A stretch of 61,030 nt of DNA from Microbacterium sp. 2FI. GTDB lineage: Bacteria > Actinomycetota > Actinomycetes > Actinomycetales > Microbacteriaceae. The notes beneath the pieces were generated by a model that did no database searches, was not told where the DNA came from, and saw nothing but the letters and a program-made list of their open reading frames with translations. The translations under genes and the position numbers were made by a program. Numbering within the stretch: position 1 is the stretch's first letter; each line of letters opens with the position of its first letter. This document shows positions 1-7,046 of this stretch, one piece after another. The DNA is taken from assembly GCF_005502885.1 (NCBI RefSeq), contig NZ_SCMR01000024.1, forward strand, positions 1 to 61,030, written 5' to 3'.

Positions 1-716
1 ATGCGGGCGAACGCGACGAGCAGCTTGTACTTCCCCGACGGGATCGACACCGCTCGGCCGCGTGCGACGTCGTGCAGCGACTCGCGCACGACGTCGGAGG
101 CGTCGAGCCACATCCAGTCGGCGACACCCTCCTGGCCGGGCGGCAGCCCCGCGCGCTCGTGGAAGTTCGTGTGGGTGAAGCCCGGGCACACCGCCGTCAC
201 GGTCACACCCTTCGGTCCGTAGCGCCCGTTCGCCCAGCGACTGAAGCTGATCAGCCAGCCCTTGCACGCGCCGTACGTCGACCGCGGCATGAAGCCCGCG
301 ACCGAGGCGACGTTGACGATCCGCCCGTGACCGCGGGCGAGCATGCCGGGGAGCGCAGCATGCGTCAGACGCATCGGCACCTCGACGTGGAGGTCGAGGT
401 GGCGCACCTCGTCGTCGATGTCATTGCGCTCGAACGCGAGCGGCAGCCCGAACCCGGCGTTGTTGACGAGGACCTCGATCGGCTGGTCGGGGTCGGCGAT
501 GCGCCGTTCGACCCTCGCCCGGTGCCGGGGTTTGAGCAGGTCCGCCGCGAGCACCGCGACCTCGACGCGGTACCGCGCACGCAGGGTGGTCGCGAGGTCT
601 TCGAGCGCATCGCGATCCCGCGCGACGAGGACCAGATCCGCCCCGCGCGCGGCCAGCTGCCGCGCGTACTCCGCTCCGAGTCCTGAGCTCGCTCCGGTGA
701 TCAGCGCCGTGGTCAT
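1..716 (-). CDS. Short-chain dehydrogenase/reductase (SDR), C-terminus cut by window edge
   Basis: About 238 residues are visible, starting MTTALITGASSGLGAEYARQ. The N-terminus carries the TGASSGLG nucleotide-binding motif, NNAG lies near residue 87 and the catalytic YGACK (YxxxK) in the middle, so it is a classical SDR acting on an unknown alcohol or ketone with NAD(P)H. The ATG is set by a TAGGCT -10 element ending 7 nt upstream, which argues for a leaderless transcript. It lies just downstream of folA on the same strand, but that promoter suggests independent expression. The stop lies beyond base 1. Family is certain; substrate unknown. Confidence 0.85.
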   Translation of the reverse strand, partial: MTTALITGASSGLGAEYARQLAARGADLVLVARDRDALEDLATTLRARYRVEVAVLAADLLKPRHRARVERRIADPDQPIEVLVNNAGFGLPLAFERNDIDDEVRHLDLHVEVPMRLTHAALPGMLARGHGRIVNVASVAGFMPRSTYGACKGWLISFSRWANGRYGPKGVTVTAVCPGFTHTNFHERAGLPPGQEGVADWMWLDASDVVRESLHDVARGRAVSIPSGKYKLLVAFAR

Positions 717-723
717 GCGCGCC

Positions 724-729
724 AGCCTA
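724..729 (-). promoter_or_regulatory. -10 element TAGGCT of the SDR gene, overlapping the folA stop
   Basis: TAGGCT on the minus strand ends 7 nt before the SDR ATG at 716. Its first three bases are the folA stop codon TAG. Spacing matches the other leaderless-type promoters in the window. Confidence 0.55.
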
Positions 730-1233
730 CGACGACGGGACGAGGGTCAGGAATCGATAGCGGATGCCGCTGCGCGAGGTGTGCCAGCCCTCGACCGGGT
801 CGGTTGTCGTGACCTGCCAGGAACCCCGGGGCGGGGCGAAGGCGTCGCCGTCGACATCGGTATCGAGCTCGGTCACCTCGAGTCGATCGGCGAGGGCGAT
901 CGACTCACGGAAGAGCTCACCGCCCCCGATCACCCAGACCCACTCGGCATCCCCGTCGGCGGCCGAAAGCGCACTGTCGAGCGACCCCGCACGCTCCGCG
1001 CCGTCCGCCGACCACTGCTGCGAACGGGTCACGACGATGTTGCGCCGCCCAGGCAGCGGGCGGAACCGCTCGGGCAGGGACTCCCATGTCTTTCGCCCCA
1101 TGACCACCGGCGACCCGCTCGTGACCTGCTTGAAGTGAGCGAGGTCTTCGGGAACGTGCCACGGCATGCCGCCCGCGGCGCCGATCACACCGCCGTGCGC
1201 CTCGGCCCAGACGAGTCCGATGCGGGCCGTCAT
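727..1233 (-). CDS. folA: Dihydrofolate reductase
   Basis: 168 residues, normal DHFR length. Reduces dihydrofolate to tetrahydrofolate with NADPH, regenerating the cofactor oxidised by thymidylate synthase. Visible motifs: GMPWHVPEDLAHFK near residues 22-35, with Asp30 in the place of the catalytic acid; VVMGRKTWESLP; and WVIGGGELFRES, the NADPH-binding GG loop. The ATG overlaps the thyA stop by 4 nt (ATGA), so the two are translationally coupled in one operon, thyA first. No sign of the trimethoprim-resistant plasmid types. Confidence 0.97.
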   Translation of the reverse strand: MTARIGLVWAEAHGGVIGAAGGMPWHVPEDLAHFKQVTSGSPVVMGRKTWESLPERFRPLPGRRNIVVTRSQQWSADGAERAGSLDSALSAADGDAEWVWVIGGGELFRESIALADRLEVTELDTDVDGDAFAPPRGSWQVTTTDPVEGWHTSRSGIRYRFLTLVPSS

Positions 1234-2039
1234 ACCGCGACCGCGCCGCGGATCGCGGGGTGGTGCTGGTAGTCCTCGATGACGAAGTCCTCGTAGGCGT
1301 AGTCGAAGATCGACGCGGGCTTCCGCGCGAAGCGGAAGGTGGGGTACGGGTACGGGTCGCGCGTGAGCTGCTCGCGCACCTGCTCGACATGGTTGTCGTA
1401 GATGTGGCAGTCACCACCCGTCCAGACGAAGTCGCCCGGCTCGAGCCCCGCCTGCTGGGCGACCATGAGGGTCAGCAGCGCGTAGGACGCGATGTTGAAG
1501 GGGACGCCCAGGAAGAGATCGGCGCTGCGCTGGTAGAGCTGGCACGAGAGCCTGCCGTCGGCGACGTAGAACTGGAACATCGCGTGGCACGGCGCCAGCG
1601 CCATGTCGGGGATGTCGGCCGGATTCCATGCCGACACCAGCAGGCGCCGCGAGTCGGGGTTCGCCCGGATCTGGTCGAGGACCTGGGAGATCTGGTCGAT
1701 GTGAGCACCGTCGGGCGTCGGCCACGATCGCCACTGCACGCCGTAGACCGGGCCCAGCTCGCCGTCTGCATCCGCCCACTCGTCCCAGATCGTGACGCCG
1801 TGCTCCTGAAGCCATCGCACATTCGACTCGCCGCGAAGGAACCACAGGAGCTCATAGGCGATGGATTTGAAGTGCACGCGCTTCGTCGTGATGAGGGGGA
1901 AGCCCTGCGACAGGTCGAAGCGGATCTGGCGACCGAAGGCGCTCGTCGTCCCGGTGCCGGTGCGATCGTCCTTGTGGGTGCCGTGCTCGAGAACGTCGCG
2001 CAGGAGGTCCTCGTAGGGGGTGGGGATCGCCGTGGTCAC
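1230..2039 (-). CDS. thyA: Thymidylate synthase
   Basis: 269 residues from a GTG start, close to the 264 of E. coli ThyA. Converts dUMP to dTMP using methylene-tetrahydrofolate. The nucleophile is Cys151 in MALAPCHAMFQFYVA; DRTGTGT near the N-terminus, the dUMP-binding QRSADLFLG region and NIASYALL are all present. The frame stays open upstream to 2117, but GTG 2039 is preferred because a TATCGT -10 ends 7 nt before it and because homologues start at this point. Followed by folA with a 4-nt overlap. Confidence 0.96.
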   Translation of the reverse strand: MTTAIPTPYEDLLRDVLEHGTHKDDRTGTGTTSAFGRQIRFDLSQGFPLITTKRVHFKSIAYELLWFLRGESNVRWLQEHGVTIWDEWADADGELGPVYGVQWRSWPTPDGAHIDQISQVLDQIRANPDSRRLLVSAWNPADIPDMALAPCHAMFQFYVADGRLSCQLYQRSADLFLGVPFNIASYALLTLMVAQQAGLEPGDFVWTGGDCHIYDNHVEQVREQLTRDPYPYPTFRFARKPASIFDYAYEDFVIEDYQHHPAIRGAVAV

Positions 2040-2046
2040 GGCTGCC

Positions 2047-2052
2047 ACGATA
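2047..2052 (-). promoter_or_regulatory. -10 element TATCGT of thyA-folA
   Basis: Minus-strand TATCGT ends 7 nt before the thyA GTG at 2039, placing the predicted transcript start at or next to the start codon. Confidence 0.5.
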
Positions 2053-2132
2053 CCCGCGCCGGGCGACACCGGGATTGTTACGCGGCCGCCGTCATACAAG
2101 GCGCATCCGGGTTCCATTCAGGTGAAAGCGGA

Positions 2133-2138
2133 TACGCT
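2133..2138 (+). promoter_or_regulatory. -10 element TACGCT of the thioredoxin-like gene
   Basis: TACGCT ends 8 nt before GTG 2147. No Shine-Dalgarno sequence is present, consistent with a leaderless mRNA. Confidence 0.5.
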
Positions 2139-2146
2139 GGTCAGTT

Positions 2147-2584
2147 GTGAACCTCGTCGGAGCCCTCGTCGCCCTGGCCGCGCTCCTCGCGGTCACCGTC
2201 GGCGTCGGCGTTTACCTGCGGTGGCGTCAATCCCGCCCGCAGCGACACATCCCTCACGAGGTCGTCGAGCCCCACCGTCTGGGTGCCGATTCGCTCGGCG
2301 AAGTGGCCACGCTCCTGCAGTTCAGCACCGAGTTGTGCTCTCGCTGCCCCGGCGTCCACCGCACTCTCGCGGCCATCGCCGACGGACGCGACGGGGTGCG
2401 GCACCTCGACGTCGACCTCACCTATCGACCTGACATCGCCAAGCACTTCCACGTGCTCCAGACGCCGACGACACTCGTGCTCGACCGCAACGGCGTCGTT
2501 CAGACGCGGTTCGGCGGCACGCCGAGCAGAGACGTGCTCGAACTCGAACTGAATCGCCTCTCCGGGGAGACCGCCGTTGTCTGA
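2147..2584 (+). CDS. Membrane-anchored thioredoxin-fold protein
   Basis: 145 residues. One N-terminal transmembrane segment (about residues 3-24, ending at RWRQSR) would anchor a thioredoxin-like domain. The active-site pair is CSRC near residues 64-67, and the cis-proline loop is the TPTTLVLD stretch. It is probably an extracytoplasmic thiol-disulfide exchanger, as in actinobacterial proteins of this type; the partner is unknown. The next gene, a DUF4395 membrane protein with its own Cys pair, overlaps by 8 nt, so the two are likely a functional pair. GTG start fixed by the upstream -10 element. Confidence 0.85.
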   Translation: MNLVGALVALAALLAVTVGVGVYLRWRQSRPQRHIPHEVVEPHRLGADSLGEVATLLQFSTELCSRCPGVHRTLAAIADGRDGVRHLDVDLTYRPDIAKHFHVLQTPTTLVLDRNGVVQTRFGGTPSRDVLELELNRLSGETAVV

Positions 2585-3116
2585 TCGTTCGCACACTCCC
2601 CCGCGCGGCATCGACCCGCGCGGCCCCCGCTTCGCCGCGGGCATCACAGCGCTCTTGCTGCTGGTCGACGTGTTCCTCGGCCTCACGGGCCTTGCGACCG
2701 CACAGGTCGCCGGCGGCTGGGCACTGACGTCCGCGACGATCGTCGAGCGCTTCCTCGACCCCGCGTTCCTGTTGCTGCTCGCGCTCGCCCTGCTGTTCCT
2801 GTGGAGCGTCCTCTCGCCGCGCACCGCGCCGTGGGGCGTGCTTTACCGCACGCTCGTCCAGCCGCGCCTTGACCTGCCGACCGAGCTCGAAGACCCGCGC
2901 CCGCCGCGCTTCGCGCAGGGTGTCGGACTCTTCGTGACAGCGATCGGCCTCGTCCTGCACCTGCTGGGCGTGCCGTGGGCGCTGCCCATCGCCGCGGCGA
3001 TGGCGTTCATCGCGGCATTCCTCAACGCCGCCTTCGGCCTGTGCCTCGGGTGCCAGCTGTACCTCCTGCTGCAACGCGCCGGGCTCGTCGGCCGCGAGCG
3101 TCCCGCGGCAGCCTGA
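2577..3116 (+). CDS. DUF4395 integral membrane protein
   Basis: 179 residues with four hydrophobic segments (about 20-42, 60-80, 112-130 and 135-160). Two long non-polar stretches flank a soluble loop rich in Asp, Pro and Arg. The C-terminal motif GLCLGCQLY contains a CxxxC-type pair typical of DUF4395. TTG start inside the preceding thioredoxin-like gene (8-nt overlap), implying translational coupling. Function is not established; the pairing suggests a membrane redox partner or substrate. The exact start could be slightly downstream. Confidence 0.8.
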   Translation: MSDRSHTPPRGIDPRGPRFAAGITALLLLVDVFLGLTGLATAQVAGGWALTSATIVERFLDPAFLLLLALALLFLWSVLSPRTAPWGVLYRTLVQPRLDLPTELEDPRPPRFAQGVGLFVTAIGLVLHLLGVPWALPIAAAMAFIAAFLNAAFGLCLGCQLYLLLQRAGLVGRERPAAA

Positions 3117-3169
3117 TCCGGTCCCGACCCGGAGCTGTCAACCCGTCGCGCCGCGGCGCCGGTCGCCGT

Positions 3170-3224
3170 TAGGCTGACCGCGAAGGCGCCCGGCACGCGG
3201 GCGCCCGCCGAAAGGGAGGCCCCC
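3170..3224 (+). promoter_or_regulatory. osmC promoter and short structured leader
   Basis: TAGGCT at 3170-3175 is a likely -10, giving a leader of about 43 nt. The leader holds a hairpin (arms GGCGCCCG and CGGGCGCC, 3185-3205) followed by an AGGGAGG-type ribosome site 7 nt before ATG 3225. Unlike its neighbours, this gene has a leadered mRNA. Confidence 0.5.
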
Positions 3225-3650
3225 ATGACCGTCACGAGCGAAGCCACCACCGTCTGGCAGGGCGGCCTCATCGACGGATCCGGTGAGGTGACTTTCGTCT
3301 CGTCGGGCCTGGGCACCTTCGAGGTCAACTGGAAGGCCCGCAGCGAGGGCTCGACCTCGGTGACGACGCCGGAAGAGCTCATCGCGGCCGCCCACGCGTC
3401 GTGCTTCAGCATGGCGCTCTCGCATGCCCTGGCAGAGAACGGCACTCCCCCGGAGTCGATCGACACGACCGCGTCGGTCACGTTCAAGCCGGGCACCGGG
3501 ATCACCGGAAGCCACCTCAACGTCAACGCCACCGTGCCGGGGCTCGACCCCGAGGAGTTCGAGCGTCTCGCCCAGGGCGCCAAGACCGGCTGCCCGGTCT
3601 CGCAGGCGCTCGCGGGAGTCGAGATCACCCTCGAGGCGACGCTTGCCTGA
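3225..3650 (+). CDS. OsmC/Ohr family peroxiredoxin
   Basis: 141 residues, the usual OsmC length. Detoxifies organic hydroperoxides through two conserved cysteines: the first in AAHASCFSM near residue 61, the second in TGCPVSQAL near residue 124, which also fits OsmC rather than Ohr. The TPEELIAAAHASC signature is intact. Good ribosome site GGGAGG before ATG. The following epimerase overlaps by 8 nt and is likely co-transcribed. Thiol reductant unknown; the upstream thioredoxin-like gene is on the same strand but has a separate promoter. Confidence 0.93.
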   Translation: MTVTSEATTVWQGGLIDGSGEVTFVSSGLGTFEVNWKARSEGSTSVTTPEELIAAAHASCFSMALSHALAENGTPPESIDTTASVTFKPGTGITGSHLNVNATVPGLDPEEFERLAQGAKTGCPVSQALAGVEITLEATLA

Positions 3651-4581
3651 TCCCGAGGGTTCGGCCGGCGGCATCCGTCATGTGGTGATCGCAGGCGCCT
3701 CGGGACTCATCGGGTCCGCTCTCGCCGACAGCCTGCGCGCCGACGGCGTCACGGTGACGACCCTCGTGCGCCGCCCCGCGGAAGCGCCCGACGAGGTCGA
3801 ATGGCTGACGGATGCCGCACCGCTCGATCCCGACGTTCTCGCCGGCGCCGATGCCGTGGTCGGGCTGAACGGCGCGAGCATCGGCCGCTTCCCCTGGACG
3901 GCGTCGTACAAGGAGACGCTGCTGTGGTCGCGCATCACCCCGACGCGGGCGATCGCGCGTGCGGTGCGGGCGCTCGGCGCAGACGCCCCCGTTTTCGTCT
4001 CATCGTCGGCCGTCGGGTACTACGGCTCGGCGCCGGGTGCCCGGCTCACCGAAGGCGCGCCGCGCGGCGACTCGTTCCTCGCCGATCTCTGCGGCGAGTG
4101 GGAGTCGGCCGCGCACGGCGCCGGCGACGACGCGCGCGTCGCGCTCCTGCGCACCGCGCCGATCGTCCATCGCGACGGAGTGCTCAAGCCCCTGCTGCTG
4201 CTGACGAAGCTCGGCGTGAGCGGACCGATCGGAAGGGGCACTCAGATCTGGCCGTGGATATCGCTCGAGGACGAGATCCGCGCGATCCGACACGTCATCG
4301 ACCAGGGGCTGACCGGACCTGTCAATCTCTCCGGCCCGACCCGGGCCACCGCGAACGACCTCGGGTTCGCGCTCGCGGTGCGGATGAACCGGCCGTTCGC
4401 GTTGCGCGCACCGGTGTGGGGCATGAAGCTCGCCCTCGGCTCGGATGCCACCGAGGCGATTCTCACCTCCGACATGCACGTCGTGCCCGACGCGCTCGAG
4501 CAATCAGGCTTCTCGTTCGAGCATCCGACGGTCGAGGATGCCGTGGCTGCGGCCGTGCCCGCCGGCGACAAGGCCCCCTAG
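3643..4581 (+). CDS. TIGR01777 family NAD(P)-dependent epimerase/oxidoreductase (SulA/YfcH-like)
   Basis: About 312 residues. Rossmann motif GASGLIGSALADSLR at the N-terminus, SSSAVGYYG catalytic region in the middle, WPWISLEDEIRAI and a C-terminal DUF1731-type tail (VWGMKLALGSDATEAIL) define the extended-SDR YfcH group. TTG 3643 is preferred: GAGG lies 6 nt upstream and the overlap with osmC (8 nt) copies the arrangement at 2577. GTG at 3682 or 3685 are alternatives giving a very short N-terminus. The last bases overlap the convergent gene by 4 nt. Biological substrate unknown. Confidence 0.88.
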   Translation: MPDPEGSAGGIRHVVIAGASGLIGSALADSLRADGVTVTTLVRRPAEAPDEVEWLTDAAPLDPDVLAGADAVVGLNGASIGRFPWTASYKETLLWSRITPTRAIARAVRALGADAPVFVSSSAVGYYGSAPGARLTEGAPRGDSFLADLCGEWESAAHGAGDDARVALLRTAPIVHRDGVLKPLLLLTKLGVSGPIGRGTQIWPWISLEDEIRAIRHVIDQGLTGPVNLSGPTRATANDLGFALAVRMNRPFALRAPVWGMKLALGSDATEAILTSDMHVVPDALEQSGFSFEHPTVEDAVAAAVPAGDKAP

Positions 4582-5024
4582 GCCGGGTCCGCGCCCTCGA
4601 GGCGGATCGCGTTGCGAACCGCCTCACGCGCCCGGCGGCGGTCGCCGGCAGCGTCGTACGCGAGTCCGAGCCGGTACCACGCCCGCCAGTCGTCAGGGTG
4701 GGCTTCGACGTCCGCACGGTAGACGGGGAAGACGGCATCCGCATCCTCGCGCACGACGCGCCCGCTCACCCGGACCGCGACCTCGTCCTCGGGCAGCGCG
4801 CCGTCCGCCTCGAGCCGCTTGCCGAGCCGCTGCGCGCGGACGCCGAACCACAGCTCTCGCCCCAGGGCCCACACGGCGATGACGGGGAGCACGACGAGCG
4901 CGACACCCATCGCGATCCCGACCGGGTCGCCGCTGGTCAGCAGCAGCCACGCGCGCTGCGCGACGAGCACGATGTACAGCGCGAGCGCGACCGCCATGAC
5001 GGCGACGCCGATGCGTGCGCTCAT
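4578..5024 (-). CDS. Membrane protein with TPR-like C-terminus
   Basis: 148 residues: two transmembrane helices (about 5-28 and 36-56), then a soluble tail. Residues 105-145 read as a TPR unit (ADVEAHPDDWRAWYRLGLAY, then AAGDRRRAREAVRNAIRLE). Its ATG overlaps the dapB stop by 4 nt, so it is the second gene of a dapB operon. The family recurs beside dapB in actinobacteria but has no assigned role as far as I know. The stop shares the CTAG bases with the convergent epimerase gene. Confidence 0.8.
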   Translation of the reverse strand: MSARIGVAVMAVALALYIVLVAQRAWLLLTSGDPVGIAMGVALVVLPVIAVWALGRELWFGVRAQRLGKRLEADGALPEDEVAVRVSGRVVREDADAVFPVYRADVEAHPDDWRAWYRLGLAYDAAGDRRRAREAVRNAIRLEGADPA

Positions 5025-5839
5025 GCCCCCGTCGTCCGCGCCACCTGGCCGGGAACTCCGCCCTCGTCGACCGGGCGGGACTCGCCCGCGCGGGAACCGG
5101 GGCGACGGATGCCGATGTCGAGGAAGCTGTCGAGGCCGACGACGACGCCCCGCGCGTCTCGGGCGGCGGCGAGGGCGAGACGGATGCCGGGCCCGTAGGC
5201 CAGTGCGGGCTCGATCGTGTCGTGGACGATCGTGAGGGACTCCCCCGCCCCCGCGAGGATGGTCTCCTGCCGCGCGACGACTCCGGGTCGGCGCAGGGAG
5301 TGGATCGGCACGCTCGCGACCTGCTGGCCGCGCGCTCGCTGGTCGACATGCGGCGACTCGACCGGCCCCGCCTCGGCGCGGGCGGCCGCGATCAGCTCGG
5401 CGGTGCGGACGGCGGTGCCGCTGGGCGAATCGATCTTCGTCTCGCGGTGAGCCTCGACGATCTCGATCGACGGGAAGAACGGCGCGGCGACGGCGGCGAG
5501 CGCCGAGCCGAGGACAGAGCCGAGCGAGAAGTTGGGGATGAAGACGGCACCGGTTCCGGCGGCGTCGACGAGCGGGCGCACGAGCGCGATGCGCTCGGCC
5601 GACCAGCCCGACGTGCCGACGAGCACGTTGATGCCGCGCTCCACTGCGGCGCGGACGACGTCGATCGAGACCGCGGGCGTCGACGCGTCGATCACGAGGT
5701 CGGCGCCGTCGAGCTCGGAGAACTCCGAACGCGACGAGAGGGTCGCCGAGACGATGTACCCCTCTTCGTGGTTCACCACGTCGCGGATGATCCCCCCGAG
5801 CTTTCCCGTCCCACCCACGATGGCCACACGCGTCGTCAT
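5021..5839 (-). CDS. dapB: 4-hydroxy-tetrahydrodipicolinate reductase
   Basis: 272 residues. Reduces the DapA product in lysine and meso-diaminopimelate synthesis, so it feeds peptidoglycan. Motifs: VAIVGGTGKLGG nucleotide-binding loop at the N-terminus, NFSLGSVLG, and the DapB signature EIVEAHRETKIDSPSGTA, where the usual His-His reads His-Arg. The C-terminal GLDSFLDIG matches the family end. ATG 5839 is chosen because TAGGAT lies 7 nt upstream; the longer open frame to 5941 overlaps the divergent gene. Followed by the TPR membrane gene with an ATGA overlap. Confidence 0.92.
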   Translation of the reverse strand: MTTRVAIVGGTGKLGGIIRDVVNHEEGYIVSATLSSRSEFSELDGADLVIDASTPAVSIDVVRAAVERGINVLVGTSGWSAERIALVRPLVDAAGTGAVFIPNFSLGSVLGSALAAVAAPFFPSIEIVEAHRETKIDSPSGTAVRTAELIAAARAEAGPVESPHVDQRARGQQVASVPIHSLRRPGVVARQETILAGAGESLTIVHDTIEPALAYGPGIRLALAAARDARGVVVGLDSFLDIGIRRPGSRAGESRPVDEGGVPGQVARTTGA

Positions 5840-5846
5840 GGCGTCC

Positions 5847-5878
5847 ATCCTAGGCGGGGCGCTCGCGCGGCCTACGCT
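5847..5878. promoter_or_regulatory. Back-to-back leaderless promoters of dapB and the GNAT gene
   Basis: Minus-strand TAGGAT (5852-5847) ends 7 nt before dapB ATG. Plus-strand TACGCT (5873-5878) ends 7 nt before GTG 5886. The two -10 elements are only about 20 bp apart, so each -35 region must overlap the other promoter. Confidence 0.5.
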
Positions 5879-5885
5879 GGTGTTC

Positions 5886-6371
5886 GTGGTCGCCCTCCGT
5901 GAAGCCCCCGTCGACGCCCCCGACGCCCGCGCTCTCCTCACCGCGTACTTCCACTCGCGCGAACTCGGCTTCGCGCATCAGAACGTCGTCTACACGACGC
6001 GCTTCCCCGAGCCGTCGATCTTCGTGCCGCCGGCCGGTGTCTTCCTCGTCGTCGACGACGATGAGGGTCTTCCCGTCGGCTGCGGCGGCATCCGGCTCAT
6101 CGAGCCGGGGCCGCGCGGCATCCGCTATGAGGTGAAGCATCTCTACCTCGCCCCCGAGACGCGGGGCAGGGGGTGGGGACGGATGCTGCTCGACGAGCTC
6201 GAAGCCCGTGCGCGAGCACTGGGAGCGAAGGAGCTGGTGCTCGACACGCATCACTCGCTCGAGGCGGCCGGCGCGCTGTACGCCAGCTCGGGATTCGTCG
6301 GCATCGAGCCGTACAACGACAACGCGAACGCGACGCGGTGGTACTCGAAGCCGCTGGGTCAGACCGGGTAG
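5886..6371 (+). CDS. GNAT family N-acetyltransferase
   Basis: 161 residues. Acetyl-CoA-binding motif A is visible as VKHLYLAPETRGRGWGRML (Q/RxxGxG/A type) at about residues 88-106, followed by LLDELEARARALGAKELVLDT and ALYASSGF, the typical motif B. Acetyl acceptor is unknown. GTG start supported by the -10 element 7 nt upstream. Its 3' end overlaps the convergent histidine phosphatase gene by 13 nt. Confidence 0.88.
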   Translation: MVALREAPVDAPDARALLTAYFHSRELGFAHQNVVYTTRFPEPSIFVPPAGVFLVVDDDEGLPVGCGGIRLIEPGPRGIRYEVKHLYLAPETRGRGWGRMLLDELEARARALGAKELVLDTHHSLEAAGALYASSGFVGIEPYNDNANATRWYSKPLGQTG

Positions 6372-7003
6372 GTCTCGGGGAGGCCCGTGCGCAGCTCGAC
6401 CGGAAGGTGCGCCATGTCGTTGTGCGAGAGCAACGTCCACGGCCGGCCCTGCTTCTGGGCGATGACGGTGAGGCCGCAGTGCGCCTGATTGAGCGTCATC
6501 CAGCGCCAGTCCGGGGCCTGCAGCACCTCGCGCACGAACCACGCGATCACGAAGTTGTGTGTGATCAGCAGATCGTGCACCTCGCCGCGCTTGCGCACGA
6601 GGAATTCGCTCACGGCATCGGCCATCTGGGCGCTGCCGGCTTCGATCTCGGCCTCGGTCACCGAGCCGAAGAACGGCTCGAAAACGGCGGGGGTCTCTTC
6701 CGTCATGCCGGTCGGCACGCAGTCGAACAGCAGCGCCGACGGCTCGGGCGAGACCGACGGCATGCGCTCGGCGACGGCTCGCGCGGTCTGGCTGGCCCGC
6801 TCGAGCGGCGAATGCCACACGTTGTCGAACGGGACGCCTGACAGGCGATCGGCGAGAAGGGCGGCCTGCCGGCGACCGCGCGGTGACAGCGGCCCGTCGA
6901 CGAGACCGTGCTCGGCATCCTGATGCTCACCGTGCCGCACGAGATAGATGTAGTGCGTCACGCAGCTCACTCCGTCGGGGGTCTGACGTGCCCGTCGGGG
7001 CAC
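6359..7003 (-). CDS. Histidine phosphatase family protein
   Basis: 214 residues from GTG 7003. The phosphohistidine motif is YLVRHGEHQ near residues 19-27; WHSPLERASQTA supplies the second Arg region and ITHNFVIAWFV the second catalytic His. Phosphoglycerate-mutase-like fold; substrate cannot be inferred. GTG 7003 fits the leaderless rule (TAGGGT ends 6 nt upstream); GTG 6961, which would start VTHYIYLVRHG, is an alternative that better matches shorter homologues. Confidence 0.85.
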   Translation of the reverse strand: MPRRARQTPDGVSCVTHYIYLVRHGEHQDAEHGLVDGPLSPRGRRQAALLADRLSGVPFDNVWHSPLERASQTARAVAERMPSVSPEPSALLFDCVPTGMTEETPAVFEPFFGSVTEAEIEAGSAQMADAVSEFLVRKRGEVHDLLITHNFVIAWFVREVLQAPDWRWMTLNQAHCGLTVIAQKQGRPWTLLSHNDMAHLPVELRTGLPETYPV

Positions 7004-7009
7004 CCATCC

Positions 7010-7015
7010 ACCCTA
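7010..7015 (-). promoter_or_regulatory. -10 element TAGGGT of the histidine phosphatase gene
   Basis: Minus-strand TAGGGT ends 6 nt before GTG 7003, the same geometry as the other leaderless genes here. Confidence 0.45.
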
Positions 7016-7046
7016 CGTCACCGAGCGTCGGCTGCCGGGGTCGCCG

